From Deinococcus sedimenti (GTDB lineage: Bacteria; Deinococcota; Deinococci; Deinococcales; Deinococcaceae), in NCBI RefSeq assembly GCF_014648135.1, contig NZ_BMQN01000006.1, positions 1-64,000 on the forward strand: 64,000 bases of DNA. The letters run 5' to 3'. Positions within the stretch are counted from its first letter, which is position 1. Each line of letters begins with the position of its first letter. A program made the position numbers and the translations under genes. Below are positions 28,791 to 38,247 of the stretch, one piece after another. The notes under the pieces are model-generated. The model made no database searches. It saw only the letters and a list, made by a program, of their open reading frames with translations, and was not told the DNA's origin.

Positions 28791-30398
28791 ATGAACCCTG
28801 CGCGCGGAAGACGACTCGACGGGCACGACCGTGGCGTGGCGCTGGTCGTGACCCTCCTGTTCACGGGCATCGTGCTGCTGATCATCGTCAGCACCACCGC
28901 CACGCTGGTAACTGGCTCCCGCAGCGGCGGCGCGGAGGAGCGGCGCGCCTACCAGGCCCTGCTGTCCGCAGAGAGCGGACTGAACACCGTGATGGTCCGC
29001 GTCAATCGCCGCCTGACCACCACGCCCTACACCGGCACCACCAAGGCGCAGCTGCAGACCTGGCTGGACGGCCTGGCCAGCCAGCCGGAGGCCAGTCTCT
29101 TCCCCACCATGACCTTCACGGCACTCGACGCCGGCCGCTTCACGGCCGAGGCGCGCGGAGCCACCGGCAACGCCGTCAAGGTGGCCCTGCAGGACTACCG
29201 GCTGACCTCCGTGTCCCTGCCGGCCGGCCTGCGCGTCCGGGCAGCCCTGACGTCCCTGCCGCAGATCAACGCCAACGGCAGCGCCCTGATCAGCGGTCAG
29301 GCCAACCGCGGCACCGTCACCACACTGGCCGGGAGCGGCCTGAACGCTTCGGTCGGCGCCAGTCAGGTGACCGTCACCGTCTCCGACTCCAGCGGCCTGA
29401 TCGCGGGCGACTACGTGCAGATTCCCCCCGGCGCTGCCGGGCGAACGTTCCGCGTCGACAGCGTCGCCGGCAGTCAGGTCACGCTGACCAGCGTGCCCGC
29501 CAGCCTGAGCAGCGCGGCGGCCTACGCCGCAGGAACGGAGGTGGACCTGATGCTCAATGCCGCCGCGAAGACCACCACCAGCGTCACCGATCCGCTGACG
29601 CAGCAGGTTTCGAACGCCTCGGACTTCACGGTCGGGGAGACGGTCACGGTCGGGACCTACACCGCGAAGGTCACGCAGATCAGCGGCAGCGGCAGCACGC
29701 CCGATCAGCTGACCCTCGACTGGATTTCCGGGCAGCCCGCCGCCATCCCGGAAGGCACCCCCATTCTCCGGGACGTGGCCGCCATGCGCAGCGCACAGGG
29801 CATCAGCGTGAAAACCAACGACAATTCACTGGACAACTTCACAATGGACGGCGGGAAGGACTGCACCGAGACCGCGAAGAAAGCCGTGAGCTGCGAGGGC
29901 GCCGATGATCCCCTGCTGAACAGCAGCAGCGCTGAGGCGTTCTTCACCCAGCAGATCATGGGCCTGACCGACGCGCAGCTCGATGACCGCGTGCCCCTCA
30001 CCCTGCCCGATGCGTCCGGGTCGTTCCCTCCCATGACGAACGCCGTGCGCCGCATCCGCGCGCAGGATTTCGACGCCGCCCTGAAGAACACCACCTCCAG
30101 CGGCGTGCTGATCGTGGACGGCGACATCAGCTCCAATGTCAACGGCCACACCACCTTCAACGGCTTCATCTACTTCCGGGGCAACCAGGGCGGCAAGTTC
30201 AACGGTTCCCTGACCGTCAACGGCGCGATCGCCGTGCGCGGCGGCCCCATCGAGGGCCTCACGTCGGAGGACGCCACCACCGACATCACCGGCAACCTGA
30301 CCGTGAAGTTCGATGCCGTGAAGTTACGCCAGTGGCTGCTGACGTCGCAGGGCGGCTGGAACACCTCGGAAACGCAGGGCACCTGGAGGCAGCGGTGA
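28791..30398 (+). CDS. PilX-like minor pilin / prepilin-type assembly protein
   Basis: 535 residues. An N-terminal hydrophobic helix (GVALVVTLLFTGIVLLIIVSTTATL) with following Glu-rich stretch (GGAEERRAYQALLSAESGLN) matches PilX-like proteins; the rest is beta-rich with many Thr/Ser/Val/Gly, likely a large extracellular domain. First of four genes joined by four-base overlaps (ATGA/GTGA), all pilin-like. TACCGT five bases before ATG 28791 suggests a leaderless message. Confidence 0.82.
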   Translation: MNPARGRRLDGHDRGVALVVTLLFTGIVLLIIVSTTATLVTGSRSGGAEERRAYQALLSAESGLNTVMVRVNRRLTTTPYTGTTKAQLQTWLDGLASQPEASLFPTMTFTALDAGRFTAEARGATGNAVKVALQDYRLTSVSLPAGLRVRAALTSLPQINANGSALISGQANRGTVTTLAGSGLNASVGASQVTVTVSDSSGLIAGDYVQIPPGAAGRTFRVDSVAGSQVTLTSVPASLSSAAAYAAGTEVDLMLNAAAKTTTSVTDPLTQQVSNASDFTVGETVTVGTYTAKVTQISGSGSTPDQLTLDWISGQPAAIPEGTPILRDVAAMRSAQGISVKTNDNSLDNFTMDGGKDCTETAKKAVSCEGADDPLLNSSSAEAFFTQQIMGLTDAQLDDRVPLTLPDASGSFPPMTNAVRRIRAQDFDAALKNTTSSGVLIVDGDISSNVNGHTTFNGFIYFRGNQGGKFNGSLTVNGAIAVRGGPIEGLTSEDATTDITGNLTVKFDAVKLRQWLLTSQGGWNTSETQGTWRQR

Positions 30399-30868
30399 GG
30401 GGGAGCCCGGCCGCCGGTTTCACGCTGCTGGAACTGCTGATCGTGATCGCCATCGTGGGCATCCTGGCCGCCGTGGGTTTCGGCGGATTCCAGCGCTGGC
30501 GGGCCAGCAGCGCTGTCCTGGAGGGCACGCAGGTGTTCACGCAGGCCGTGGGCGCCGCCCGCACCGGCGCCAAACGACTGAACGCCTGCCAGGACGTCAG
30601 TCTGACCGTGGGCACGGCCAGTCCCTCACTGACCCTCAAGACCTACGCCACCAGCGCGTGCAGTGGCACGCCCACCACGCGCGTGCTGCCGCTGCCAGCC
30701 GGCGTGCAGGCCAGCCTGAGCAGCGGCGTGAACAGTCTGCAGTTCCGGGCGCCCTACGGTTCGACCGACGCGGCGGCAGCGGAATTCACCGTGTTCTGGG
30801 CCGCGACGCCCGGCGTGCAGCGGACGGTCCGCGTGACCGGCATCTTCGGGAAGGTGATCGTGCAATGA
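30395..30868 (+). CDS. GspH/FimT-type pseudopilin
   Basis: 157 residues. Class III prepilin motif AAGFTLLELLIVIAIVGIL: cleavage after Gly, methylated Phe1, Glu5. A C-terminal beta domain with two Cys follows. GTG start overlaps the previous stop (GTGA). A minor pilin that primes type IV pilus or T2SS-like fibre assembly. Confidence 0.92.
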   Translation: MRGSPAAGFTLLELLIVIAIVGILAAVGFGGFQRWRASSAVLEGTQVFTQAVGAARTGAKRLNACQDVSLTVGTASPSLTLKTYATSACSGTPTTRVLPLPAGVQASLSSGVNSLQFRAPYGSTDAAAAEFTVFWAATPGVQRTVRVTGIFGKVIVQ

Positions 30869-31272
30869 AACGGAATTCTGCGGCGGCGGGTCTGACCCTG
30901 ATCGAGGTGCTGGTGGCCCTGGCGATCTTCACGGTGCTGTCGGTCGCGGTGCTGGGCTCGCTGCCCACACTGTTCAAGGTCAACCGCAGCAATCAGAACG
31001 ATCAGGCGGTGACGGTGGCCGCCAAGGCGTTCATGGAGTCGGTGCGGACCAATCTCAGCACGCGCGCGGCGTTCGATGCCGGCGTGCTGCCGGCCGCCCC
31101 GGACACCAGTCTGATGGGCGGCCTGACTTGCACGCCCACGCAGTCGAACCCCGTGCCGACCTGGGTGACCCTGACCGGTTCGCCTCAGGTGCGGCGCGTC
31201 ACGCTGACCTGCGAGGGGAGTGGGCAGCCCACGTACACGTTCACGCTGGATGTCGGGCGGCCCGCGTCATGA
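30865..31272 (+). CDS. PilV-type minor pilin
   Basis: 135 residues. AAGLTLIEVLVALAIFTVLS is a prepilin leader with Leu at +1 and Glu at +5. Two Cys (TCTPTQ, TLTCEG) may form a disulphide. ATG overlaps the previous stop. Confidence 0.92.
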   Translation: MKRNSAAAGLTLIEVLVALAIFTVLSVAVLGSLPTLFKVNRSNQNDQAVTVAAKAFMESVRTNLSTRAAFDAGVLPAAPDTSLMGGLTCTPTQSNPVPTWVTLTGSPQVRRVTLTCEGSGQPTYTFTLDVGRPAS

Positions 31273-32024
31273 GGGGAACTGCGGGGCGTGAGGGCCTGAC
31301 CCTGATCGAGATCCTGATTGCCCTGGCGATCATGGGAGTGGTGCTGGTGCTCATCACGAACTGGCAGACCAGCACCCTGAACATCACCACTCGGACCAAC
31401 GCCACCGGGCGCGGTCTGAGTGAACTGAACGACCTGACCGGCTACGTGGGCGACCGGGTGCGCGCCGCGCTGCGCGTGCGCGTGGCGACCTCTGGCCTGA
31501 CCGTGAATTCCGGCGGTGGGAACGCCTGCTCGGCCACGCAGCCGTGCCTGGCCGTGGTACTGCCCGACGCCAGCCCGACGACGGGAGTCGTCACGAAGTA
31601 CGTCCTGTACGTGTACCGCATGCAGCCCCGGTCGGAGGTCACACTGGACAAGGTGCCGGACGCCTGGGCGGAGAGCAACGTGCAGGTGCTGCGCGAGTAT
31701 CGCAGCGGGGACTCCGCCACCACACCCGTGAACTGCGTACCTGCCGCTGGGGAGACGTTCGAGACGGCCAGCGGGCCGGGTTGCGCGGCCATGCGCGACC
31801 TCGCCGGGCTGACCTCATTGGGCGGGTTCAATCCGTACCTCGTGTCGGACTACCTGACGCCAGCCGACCAACTGCCGGGCGGCGGAGCGCCGTTCAGCTG
31901 GGACAGCACCACGAGATCCGTCACGCTGCGGGTGCAGTTCCGTCAACAGGCCGGTGGGCGCGTGACGACCCTGCCGCCCACGCAGGCCTACGCGCTGAAC
32001 GTCCGTGCGCGGAACGTTCCCTGA
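31269..32024 (+). CDS. PilW-type minor pilin
   Basis: 251 residues. REGLTLIEILIALAIMGVV prepilin leader, then a long beta-rich domain with four Cys (CSATQPC, NCVPA, GCAAM). Last of the minor-pilin operon. After the stop an ACAGCC/GGCTGT stem without T-run is the only terminator-like element. Confidence 0.92.
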   Translation: MRGTAGREGLTLIEILIALAIMGVVLVLITNWQTSTLNITTRTNATGRGLSELNDLTGYVGDRVRAALRVRVATSGLTVNSGGGNACSATQPCLAVVLPDASPTTGVVTKYVLYVYRMQPRSEVTLDKVPDAWAESNVQVLREYRSGDSATTPVNCVPAAGETFETASGPGCAAMRDLAGLTSLGGFNPYLVSDYLTPADQLPGGGAPFSWDSTTRSVTLRVQFRQQAGGRVTTLPPTQAYALNVRARNVP

Positions 32025-32062
32025 CAGCCGCGGGCGGGGCTGTGACAGCAGAATTCAGGAGT

Positions 32063-32108
32063 ATTGAAGGGCGTAGTGTTGGCCCTTCAATGGAACTGGA
32101 AACCGCTG
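32063..32108 (+). repeat. Small intergenic hairpin repeat, copy B
   Basis: ATTGAAGGGC (32063-32072) and GCCCTTCAAT (32082-32091) form a perfect 10-bp hairpin followed by GGAACTGGAAACCGCTG. Nearly identical to 49354-49399 (copy C), differing mainly in the loop. Confidence 0.85.
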
Positions 32109-32215
32109 TGAGGACAGGCGGCGGTATTCAGATTCGTTGAGGAGTCAACGCCACGCCCCAGGACTCCACTCTCAAGCGCTGTCTGTCTCACGGACTCGCT
32201 CCGCCCGCTTCAGGG

Positions 32216-32437
32216 GTGAGCCGGGACGTCAGGCTGAGGGCCGCCTCACGCCGCTTCCTTCGTCTGGACCTGCTGCTGGTCCTGTCGGGGTTCATCCTGA
32301 GCCTGTGGGTGGATCTGCTGGACGTGCTTCTTGATCTGGCGGGCGTGGCGTTGGCTCGTGCGGGTGTCGGGTTGTTCACCCCGGAGTGGTTCTGGTCGTG
32401 GGCGGTGACCGCTCTGGTCTTCGTGAAGCTGCTGTGA
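32216..32437 (+). CDS. Possible small membrane protein
   Basis: 73 residues from a GTG: a basic start (SRDVRLRAASRRFLR) then two hydrophobic stretches (LDLLLVLSGFILSLWVDLL, FWSWAVTALVFVKLL). The composition is plausible for a real membrane peptide, but no Shine-Dalgarno or clear -10 is seen, so this is tentative. Confidence 0.45.
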   Translation: MSRDVRLRAASRRFLRLDLLLVLSGFILSLWVDLLDVLLDLAGVALARAGVGLFTPEWFWSWAVTALVFVKLL

Positions 32438-32468
32438 TTGTCTCGCGGTGGGGCTCTATGCTCGGGGT

Positions 32469-33299
32469 ATGGATTTCCCGACGACGTGCCCGCAGTGCGC
32501 GCATGTGAACCGCGCGGAGTTCGCGGACAGCAGCGTACATGACCTGCGCTGCGCGCGGTGCGGCGCGCGGTACTGCGTGCTGGTGCGCAAGCAGAAGTTC
32601 GAGGTGCTGTTCGATCTGGGCACGCGGGCGCTGATGGACGGGTACGCGCGTGAGGCGGTGGCGAGTTTCGCGGCGGCGCTGGAGCGGTTCTTCGAGTTCT
32701 ACGTGCGGGCGTTCGCGCTGGAGCAGGCCGCCGGGCGAGATGGGTCTTTCGAGGAGGCGCTGGCGGCGCTGGAGGGCACGTGGCGGCACGTGTCGAGTCA
32801 GTCCGAGCGGCAGCTGGGTATGTTCGCGCTGGCGTACCTGCTGCGCGAGGGTCGCGAGCCGGACTTCCTGACGCCGAAGGGGCTGGGGACGGATTTCCGC
32901 AACCGCGTGATTCACCGCGGCGCGCTGCCGACGCGGGCGGAGGTGGACGCGTATGCGGCGGGCGTGTTCACGCTGATCGACCGGCTGCTGACGGACCTGG
33001 GGGGCAGCACGGCGCACGCGGAGCTGGTGCAGGAGCAGGCGTTCGCGGCGCATGTGCGGGGCCTGCCGGACGGGGTGACGGTGGTGTTCGAGGAGCATCC
33101 GGGGATGTTCCGCGCGCGGCGGTTCGGGACGCTGTCGCCCATTCCGAAGCCGGATAAGGCGCGGGTGCAGGCGGCGTCCGTGCAGGCCACTGGGGTGAAC
33201 GACGCGCGGGCGTTTCAGCAGGCGCTGTTCGCGCGGGCGCTGGAGGAACGCGGGTCGCTGCTGCACGGCTTCAAGGGCCCGCCGGAGCGGCCGGGCTAG
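32469..33299 (+). CDS. Zn-ribbon protein with HEPN-like domain
   Basis: 276 residues. A Zn ribbon at the N-terminus (Cys7-PQ-Cys10 ... Cys28-AR-Cys31) is followed by an all-helical domain whose core reads DFRNRVIHRGALPT, giving an Rx4H motif (Arg144, His149) like HEPN ribonuclease or HEPN-like domains. Neighbouring helices (AREAVASFAAALERFFEFYV) fit a HEPN bundle. Function unknown; it could be an RNase or an RNA-binding/regulatory module. TATGCT (32457-32462) six bases before the ATG suggests leaderless transcription. Followed 31 bases later by adenine deaminase. Confidence 0.72.
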   Translation: MDFPTTCPQCAHVNRAEFADSSVHDLRCARCGARYCVLVRKQKFEVLFDLGTRALMDGYAREAVASFAAALERFFEFYVRAFALEQAAGRDGSFEEALAALEGTWRHVSSQSERQLGMFALAYLLREGREPDFLTPKGLGTDFRNRVIHRGALPTRAEVDAYAAGVFTLIDRLLTDLGGSTAHAELVQEQAFAAHVRGLPDGVTVVFEEHPGMFRARRFGTLSPIPKPDKARVQAASVQATGVNDARAFQQALFARALEERGSLLHGFKGPPERPG

Positions 33300-33330
33300 G
33301 CGGACCCGCGCGGCTTCTCTACACTGCGTC

Positions 33331-34986
<1,656 letters not shown>

Positions 34987-35023
34987 CCTGCGCCCCGGCA
35001 CCCGGCGTGGCATGCTGGTGCGC

Positions 35024-35410
35024 ATGACTCAAGGGAACGTGACGGTGCAGGTGCAGGGCTTCGGGGAGATCCAGGCGCACGAGGGCGAACGGCTGGTGCT
35101 GGCGCTGGAGCGCGGCGGGGTGGATGTCCTGCACCGCTGCGGGGGCGTGGCGCGCTGCACGACGTGCCGCGTGAGCTTCCAGGAGGGCGAGCCGGACGCC
35201 ATGACCGCCGCCGAGTTCGACAAGCTGACCGAGAAGGGCCTGCTGGGCGAGGCGAGGTTGTCCTGCCAGATCGAGTGCACGGCGGGCATGAGCGTCACGC
35301 CGCTGCAGACCGCCAGCAGCAGCGGCCTGGAGCCCGGCAAGGCCCCCGCGGAGCAGATCGAGCCCGAGCCGATCTGGACCACCCGCCCCGGCGCGTCCAC
35401 CGAGGGCTGA
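35024..35410 (+). CDS. 2Fe-2S ferredoxin
   Basis: 128 residues. HRCGGVARCTTCRVSF and a distal LSCQI supply Cys-x5-Cys-x2-Cys...Cys, the adrenodoxin-type 2Fe-2S ligand set. A Glu/Pro-rich C-terminal tail of about 30 residues is an extension. Start at 35024; the open frame upstream is not conserved-looking. Partner unknown. Confidence 0.93.
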   Translation: MTQGNVTVQVQGFGEIQAHEGERLVLALERGGVDVLHRCGGVARCTTCRVSFQEGEPDAMTAAEFDKLTEKGLLGEARLSCQIECTAGMSVTPLQTASSSGLEPGKAPAEQIEPEPIWTTRPGASTEG

Positions 35411-35493
35411 TCCAGGGGCCGGGCACCGTTCCATCGGCGTCCGTCCGACTGGTCCGCGAGATTGCTCTCCGACCGGAGCAGGCGGCCGGTGGG

Positions 35494-36276
35494 TCAGCGG
35501 CGTCCGGCCAGGGCGCCCCGCCCTCCGCCGTCGCGGGCGGCGGCACCGTCGCCACTTCCGGCCAGCGGGTCGGTGGTGGCCCGCGTGAAGCGTTCACTGC
35601 CGCACGCGCAGCGGTCCAGCGCGCCGGCGTCCTGCTGTTCCGGGTTGTCGCGGGTGGCGCCGCAGCCCAGGCAGGCCAGCGGTCCCGTGACCATCTCTCC
35701 GGGAGCCACGGGCGACGGGGGTTCCAGGTCCCAGGGGGGCACGACCGGCAGGCCGGGGGGCGCGTCGTGGTCGTGGGTGAACACGGTGAGGTTGCCGTCC
35801 TGCTCGAAGTAGGCGCGCTGCACCTCGCCCAGTTGCCGCACGCCCTGGGCGCGCAGGCGTTCGAACAGATCCTCGCGGCTGAGGTTCGCGCGGTGCAGGG
35901 CGTCGCCGCTCAGGACGCCGTCCCGGACGAGTTCTACCGGTACGCCCTCCATGAAGGTCTCCACGCGCTCGCTGCGGATCACCAGTCGGGCCATCAGGGA
36001 CTGCATCCCCACCACCAGCGCCAGCACCAGCATGGCGTGCAGCAGCGGCACCTCGGGGTAGAACATGGGGTCCCCGGCGGCGGAACCCAGCCCGATCACG
36101 ATGGCCAGTTCCAGCGGGCTGAGCTGCGCGAGGCCGCGTTTGCCTGTGAAGCGCAGCAGCAGCAGCAGCCACCCGAAGATGACGGTGGTGCGGAAGACGA
36201 TCTCCAGCAGGAACAGCGGCGGCACGTCGCCCAGCAGCATCCGCCCCCAGTCGAAGGGGATGATCTCAGCGCTCAC
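35494..36276 (-). CDS. DUF421/YetF-family membrane protein with C-terminal Zn-ribbon-like tail
   Basis: 260 residues. Three membrane helices (IVFRTTVIFGWLLLLLRFTGKRG, ELAIVIGLGSAAG, MLVLALVVGMQSLMARLVI) and the soluble YetF domain (GVPVELVRDGVL, ANLSREDLFERLRAQGV, VQRAYFEQDGNLTVF) are typical DUF421. Unusually a C-terminal extension has CLGCGATRDNPEQQ and a later CACGS, forming two CxxC-like pairs as in a Zn ribbon. Start overlaps the previous gene by 11 bases. Confidence 0.88.
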   Translation of the reverse strand: MSAEIIPFDWGRMLLGDVPPLFLLEIVFRTTVIFGWLLLLLRFTGKRGLAQLSPLELAIVIGLGSAAGDPMFYPEVPLLHAMLVLALVVGMQSLMARLVIRSERVETFMEGVPVELVRDGVLSGDALHRANLSREDLFERLRAQGVRQLGEVQRAYFEQDGNLTVFTHDHDAPPGLPVVPPWDLEPPSPVAPGEMVTGPLACLGCGATRDNPEQQDAGALDRCACGSERFTRATTDPLAGSGDGAAARDGGGRGALAGRR

Positions 36277-36463
36277 CGTGGTCCTCCTGGAGGCCCAGAC
36301 CGGCCAGGATGCGGCGCCGCTCCCACCCGGTCAGGGTGCCGAGTTCCGTCAGGGTCCGCTCGAAGGTGACCGAGCCGGGTTCGGTGGTCCGGAGCTGCTG
36401 CCACAGGTCGTTGCGGCGCCGCAACCGCTCGGTCTGTGCGGGGGCGTTCATTCCAGCCGTCAT
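36266..36463 (-). CDS. Small conserved-looking protein upstream of DUF421 gene
   Basis: 65 residues, MTAGMNAPAQTERLRRRND..., charged and helical (TFERTLTELGTLTGWERRRILAGLGL). TACACT six bases before the ATG at 36463 suggests leaderless initiation. It overlaps the DUF421 start by 11 bases, so the two are coupled. No family recognised. Confidence 0.65.
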   Translation of the reverse strand: MTAGMNAPAQTERLRRRNDLWQQLRTTEPGSVTFERTLTELGTLTGWERRRILAGLGLQEDHGER

Positions 36464-36625
36464 ACCGGCAGTGTAGGGCGCCCGTCGCGGCTGTGGCCCG
36501 GTGGGTTCCTTCATGCGGCGCGGGCTCCCTGGTGACTTGGGGAGCCCGCGCCGCACGGGTATTCATCGGGATGTGGTCTGCTCAACGCGTTCGATTCCGG
36601 GGCACGGTGCAGACCGGCATCCGGG

Positions 36626-37495
36626 TCAGTTCAGCTGGGACGCCTGCCAGCCCTGCACGCCGGACGCGGCGTCGCCGCTGCGCAGCAGCGTGACCAGCTG
36701 GCCGTCGCGGTGGGGGCTCAGGAGCAGGGTCTGCCCGGCGTAGCTGAGGACAATGCCGCTCAGGTCGCCGCGGTTCAGGTGGTGGCTGGCGGTGGCGGCC
36801 GCGGTGACCATGAAGCGGGCGTACATGGCGAAGCTCTCGGGCAGTTCCGGCCCGAACTGGGCGAGACGCTCGCCGTCGGCGTTGTACAGCACGGCCCCAT
36901 CGACGCCCGCCACGGTGCTCAGGCCCGCCAGCGGTCCGGTCTGCGCGGACGCCGGGGCCGCAGCAGCGGCGGGCGCCGGGGAGACGGGTGCCTGGGAAAC
37001 CGTGGCCGGAGAGAAGGTCGGGGCGCTGGCGGGAGCGGACGCACCCGCGAACGCCGGGGCGGGGGCCGGCGCGGCGGCGACGGGCACGCCGTCACGCTGC
37101 GCGCGGGCAGCCAGGGCAGCCTGCACCTGCGGCTCGATGGCGGGCAGCAGTTCGGCGGGGGTGAAGGGTTTGCGCAGCACGCCGCGCGCCCCGGCGGCCT
37201 GCGCGTCGCGCTGGGTGACCTCGTCCACGATGCCGCTCATGAGCATCACGGGAACGTTCATGCCGCGGTCGTTCATGATGCGGGTCAGTTCCAGTCCGCT
37301 CATGCCGGGCATCAGGATGTCCGCCAGCACGAGGTCCGGGAGGGGGTCGAGGGTGTCGAGGGCGCTCTCGGCGCTGTCGGCCATGCGGATCTGGTAGCCC
37401 TGCGGGGCGAGGATGCGTTCCAGCGCCTTGCGGACACTGACGGAATCGTCCACGACCAGGACGGTAATGGGGGGGGTGATATCGGCTGGGTTCAT
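36626..37495 (-). CDS. Response regulator with C-terminal Roadblock/LC7-like domain
   Basis: 289 residues. REC domain at 10-125 (LVVDDSVSVRKALE, DLVLADILMPGMSG with the phospho-acceptor Asp, LRKPFTPAE), an Ala/Pro-rich linker of about 65 residues, then a Roadblock/LC7-like region (AGLSTVAGVDGAVLYNADG, LLLSPHRDGQLVTLLRSG). No DNA-binding output. Last gene of the chemosensory operon, overlapping the preceding stop by four bases. Roadblock modules often regulate small GTPases or MglB-like polarity, which would suit pilus control. Confidence 0.88.
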   Translation of the reverse strand: MNPADITPPITVLVVDDSVSVRKALERILAPQGYQIRMADSAESALDTLDPLPDLVLADILMPGMSGLELTRIMNDRGMNVPVMLMSGIVDEVTQRDAQAAGARGVLRKPFTPAELLPAIEPQVQAALAARAQRDGVPVAAAPAPAPAFAGASAPASAPTFSPATVSQAPVSPAPAAAAAPASAQTGPLAGLSTVAGVDGAVLYNADGERLAQFGPELPESFAMYARFMVTAAATASHHLNRGDLSGIVLSYAGQTLLLSPHRDGQLVTLLRSGDAASGVQGWQASQLN

Positions 37496-38247
37496 GAGGC
37501 CTCCAGGGCGGATGATTGCGGAGCGGCGTGGGCGTGATCCTCGTGCACGGCCGCTTCCATCAGCAGGCGCGAGGTGGGCGTGGTCACGCCGCGCGGGTAG
37601 GCGCTGAGGGGATCGGGCGGCATGAGGTGAAAGCGGAAGTCGCCCGGAGCGCGGCTGCTCAGCAGGTGCGTGATCGCCTGGGGGGCGGTGCGTTCCCCGC
37701 ATTCCGCGTCAATGATCTCACCTTTGCGCAGCACGAGGTGAGCGGGCTGCGGGCCATGGTAGATCAGCAGCAGCCCGGACAGTTGCAGTTCCTGCGCGCA
37801 CAGCAGGATGTCGGTCAGGGGCAGGGTGCCCAGTTCCCCGCTCAGCGCGGCGCTCTCGGGGTCGTGCCAGGTGGGCGCGGTGGCGCCCCCCAGGGCCTGC
37901 AGGGCCAGCGCCAGGGCGTCCGGGGCGGTCAGGCCGGCAGGAACGCTCACGTCGAAGGGGCCGCCGTACCGGGCGGGCCGCTGCGCGCCAGGGATCAGGA
38001 CGATGGTGTCTGCGGTGGCGGGGTCGTCGCGCAGGATCTCGTGCAGGTCGGCGGGACTCAGGTCTTCCAGCAGCGGGTCGATGGTCACCAGGACCGGTTT
38101 CTCGCGTTCGATCTGCGTGAGGGCGTGCAGGCCGCCGGCGGCGGTCGTGGCGGTCCAGCCGGCCGCTTCGATCAGGGCGGCGTGCGACAGGGCGCGTGAC
38201 AGGTGGGGGGACACCACCAGGCAGGCGGCCCCGTCGCCCGCGGTCAT
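37492..38247 (-). CDS. DUF4388 (PatA N-terminal-like) signalling protein
   Basis: 251 residues. A degenerate receiver-like N-terminal half (CLVVSPHLSRALSHAALIEAAGW) is followed by a DUF4388 domain (ALSGELGTLPLTDILLCAQELQLSGLLLIYHG, LVLRKGEIIDAECGE), found in PatA and gliding/pilus regulators. The receiver-like half lacks an evident conserved Asp pair. Overlaps the CheA stop (ATGA). Confidence 0.85.
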   Translation of the reverse strand: MTAGDGAACLVVSPHLSRALSHAALIEAAGWTATTAAGGLHALTQIEREKPVLVTIDPLLEDLSPADLHEILRDDPATADTIVLIPGAQRPARYGGPFDVSVPAGLTAPDALALALQALGGATAPTWHDPESAALSGELGTLPLTDILLCAQELQLSGLLLIYHGPQPAHLVLRKGEIIDAECGERTAPQAITHLLSSRAPGDFRFHLMPPDPLSAYPRGVTTPTSRLLMEAAVHEDHAHAAPQSSALEAS

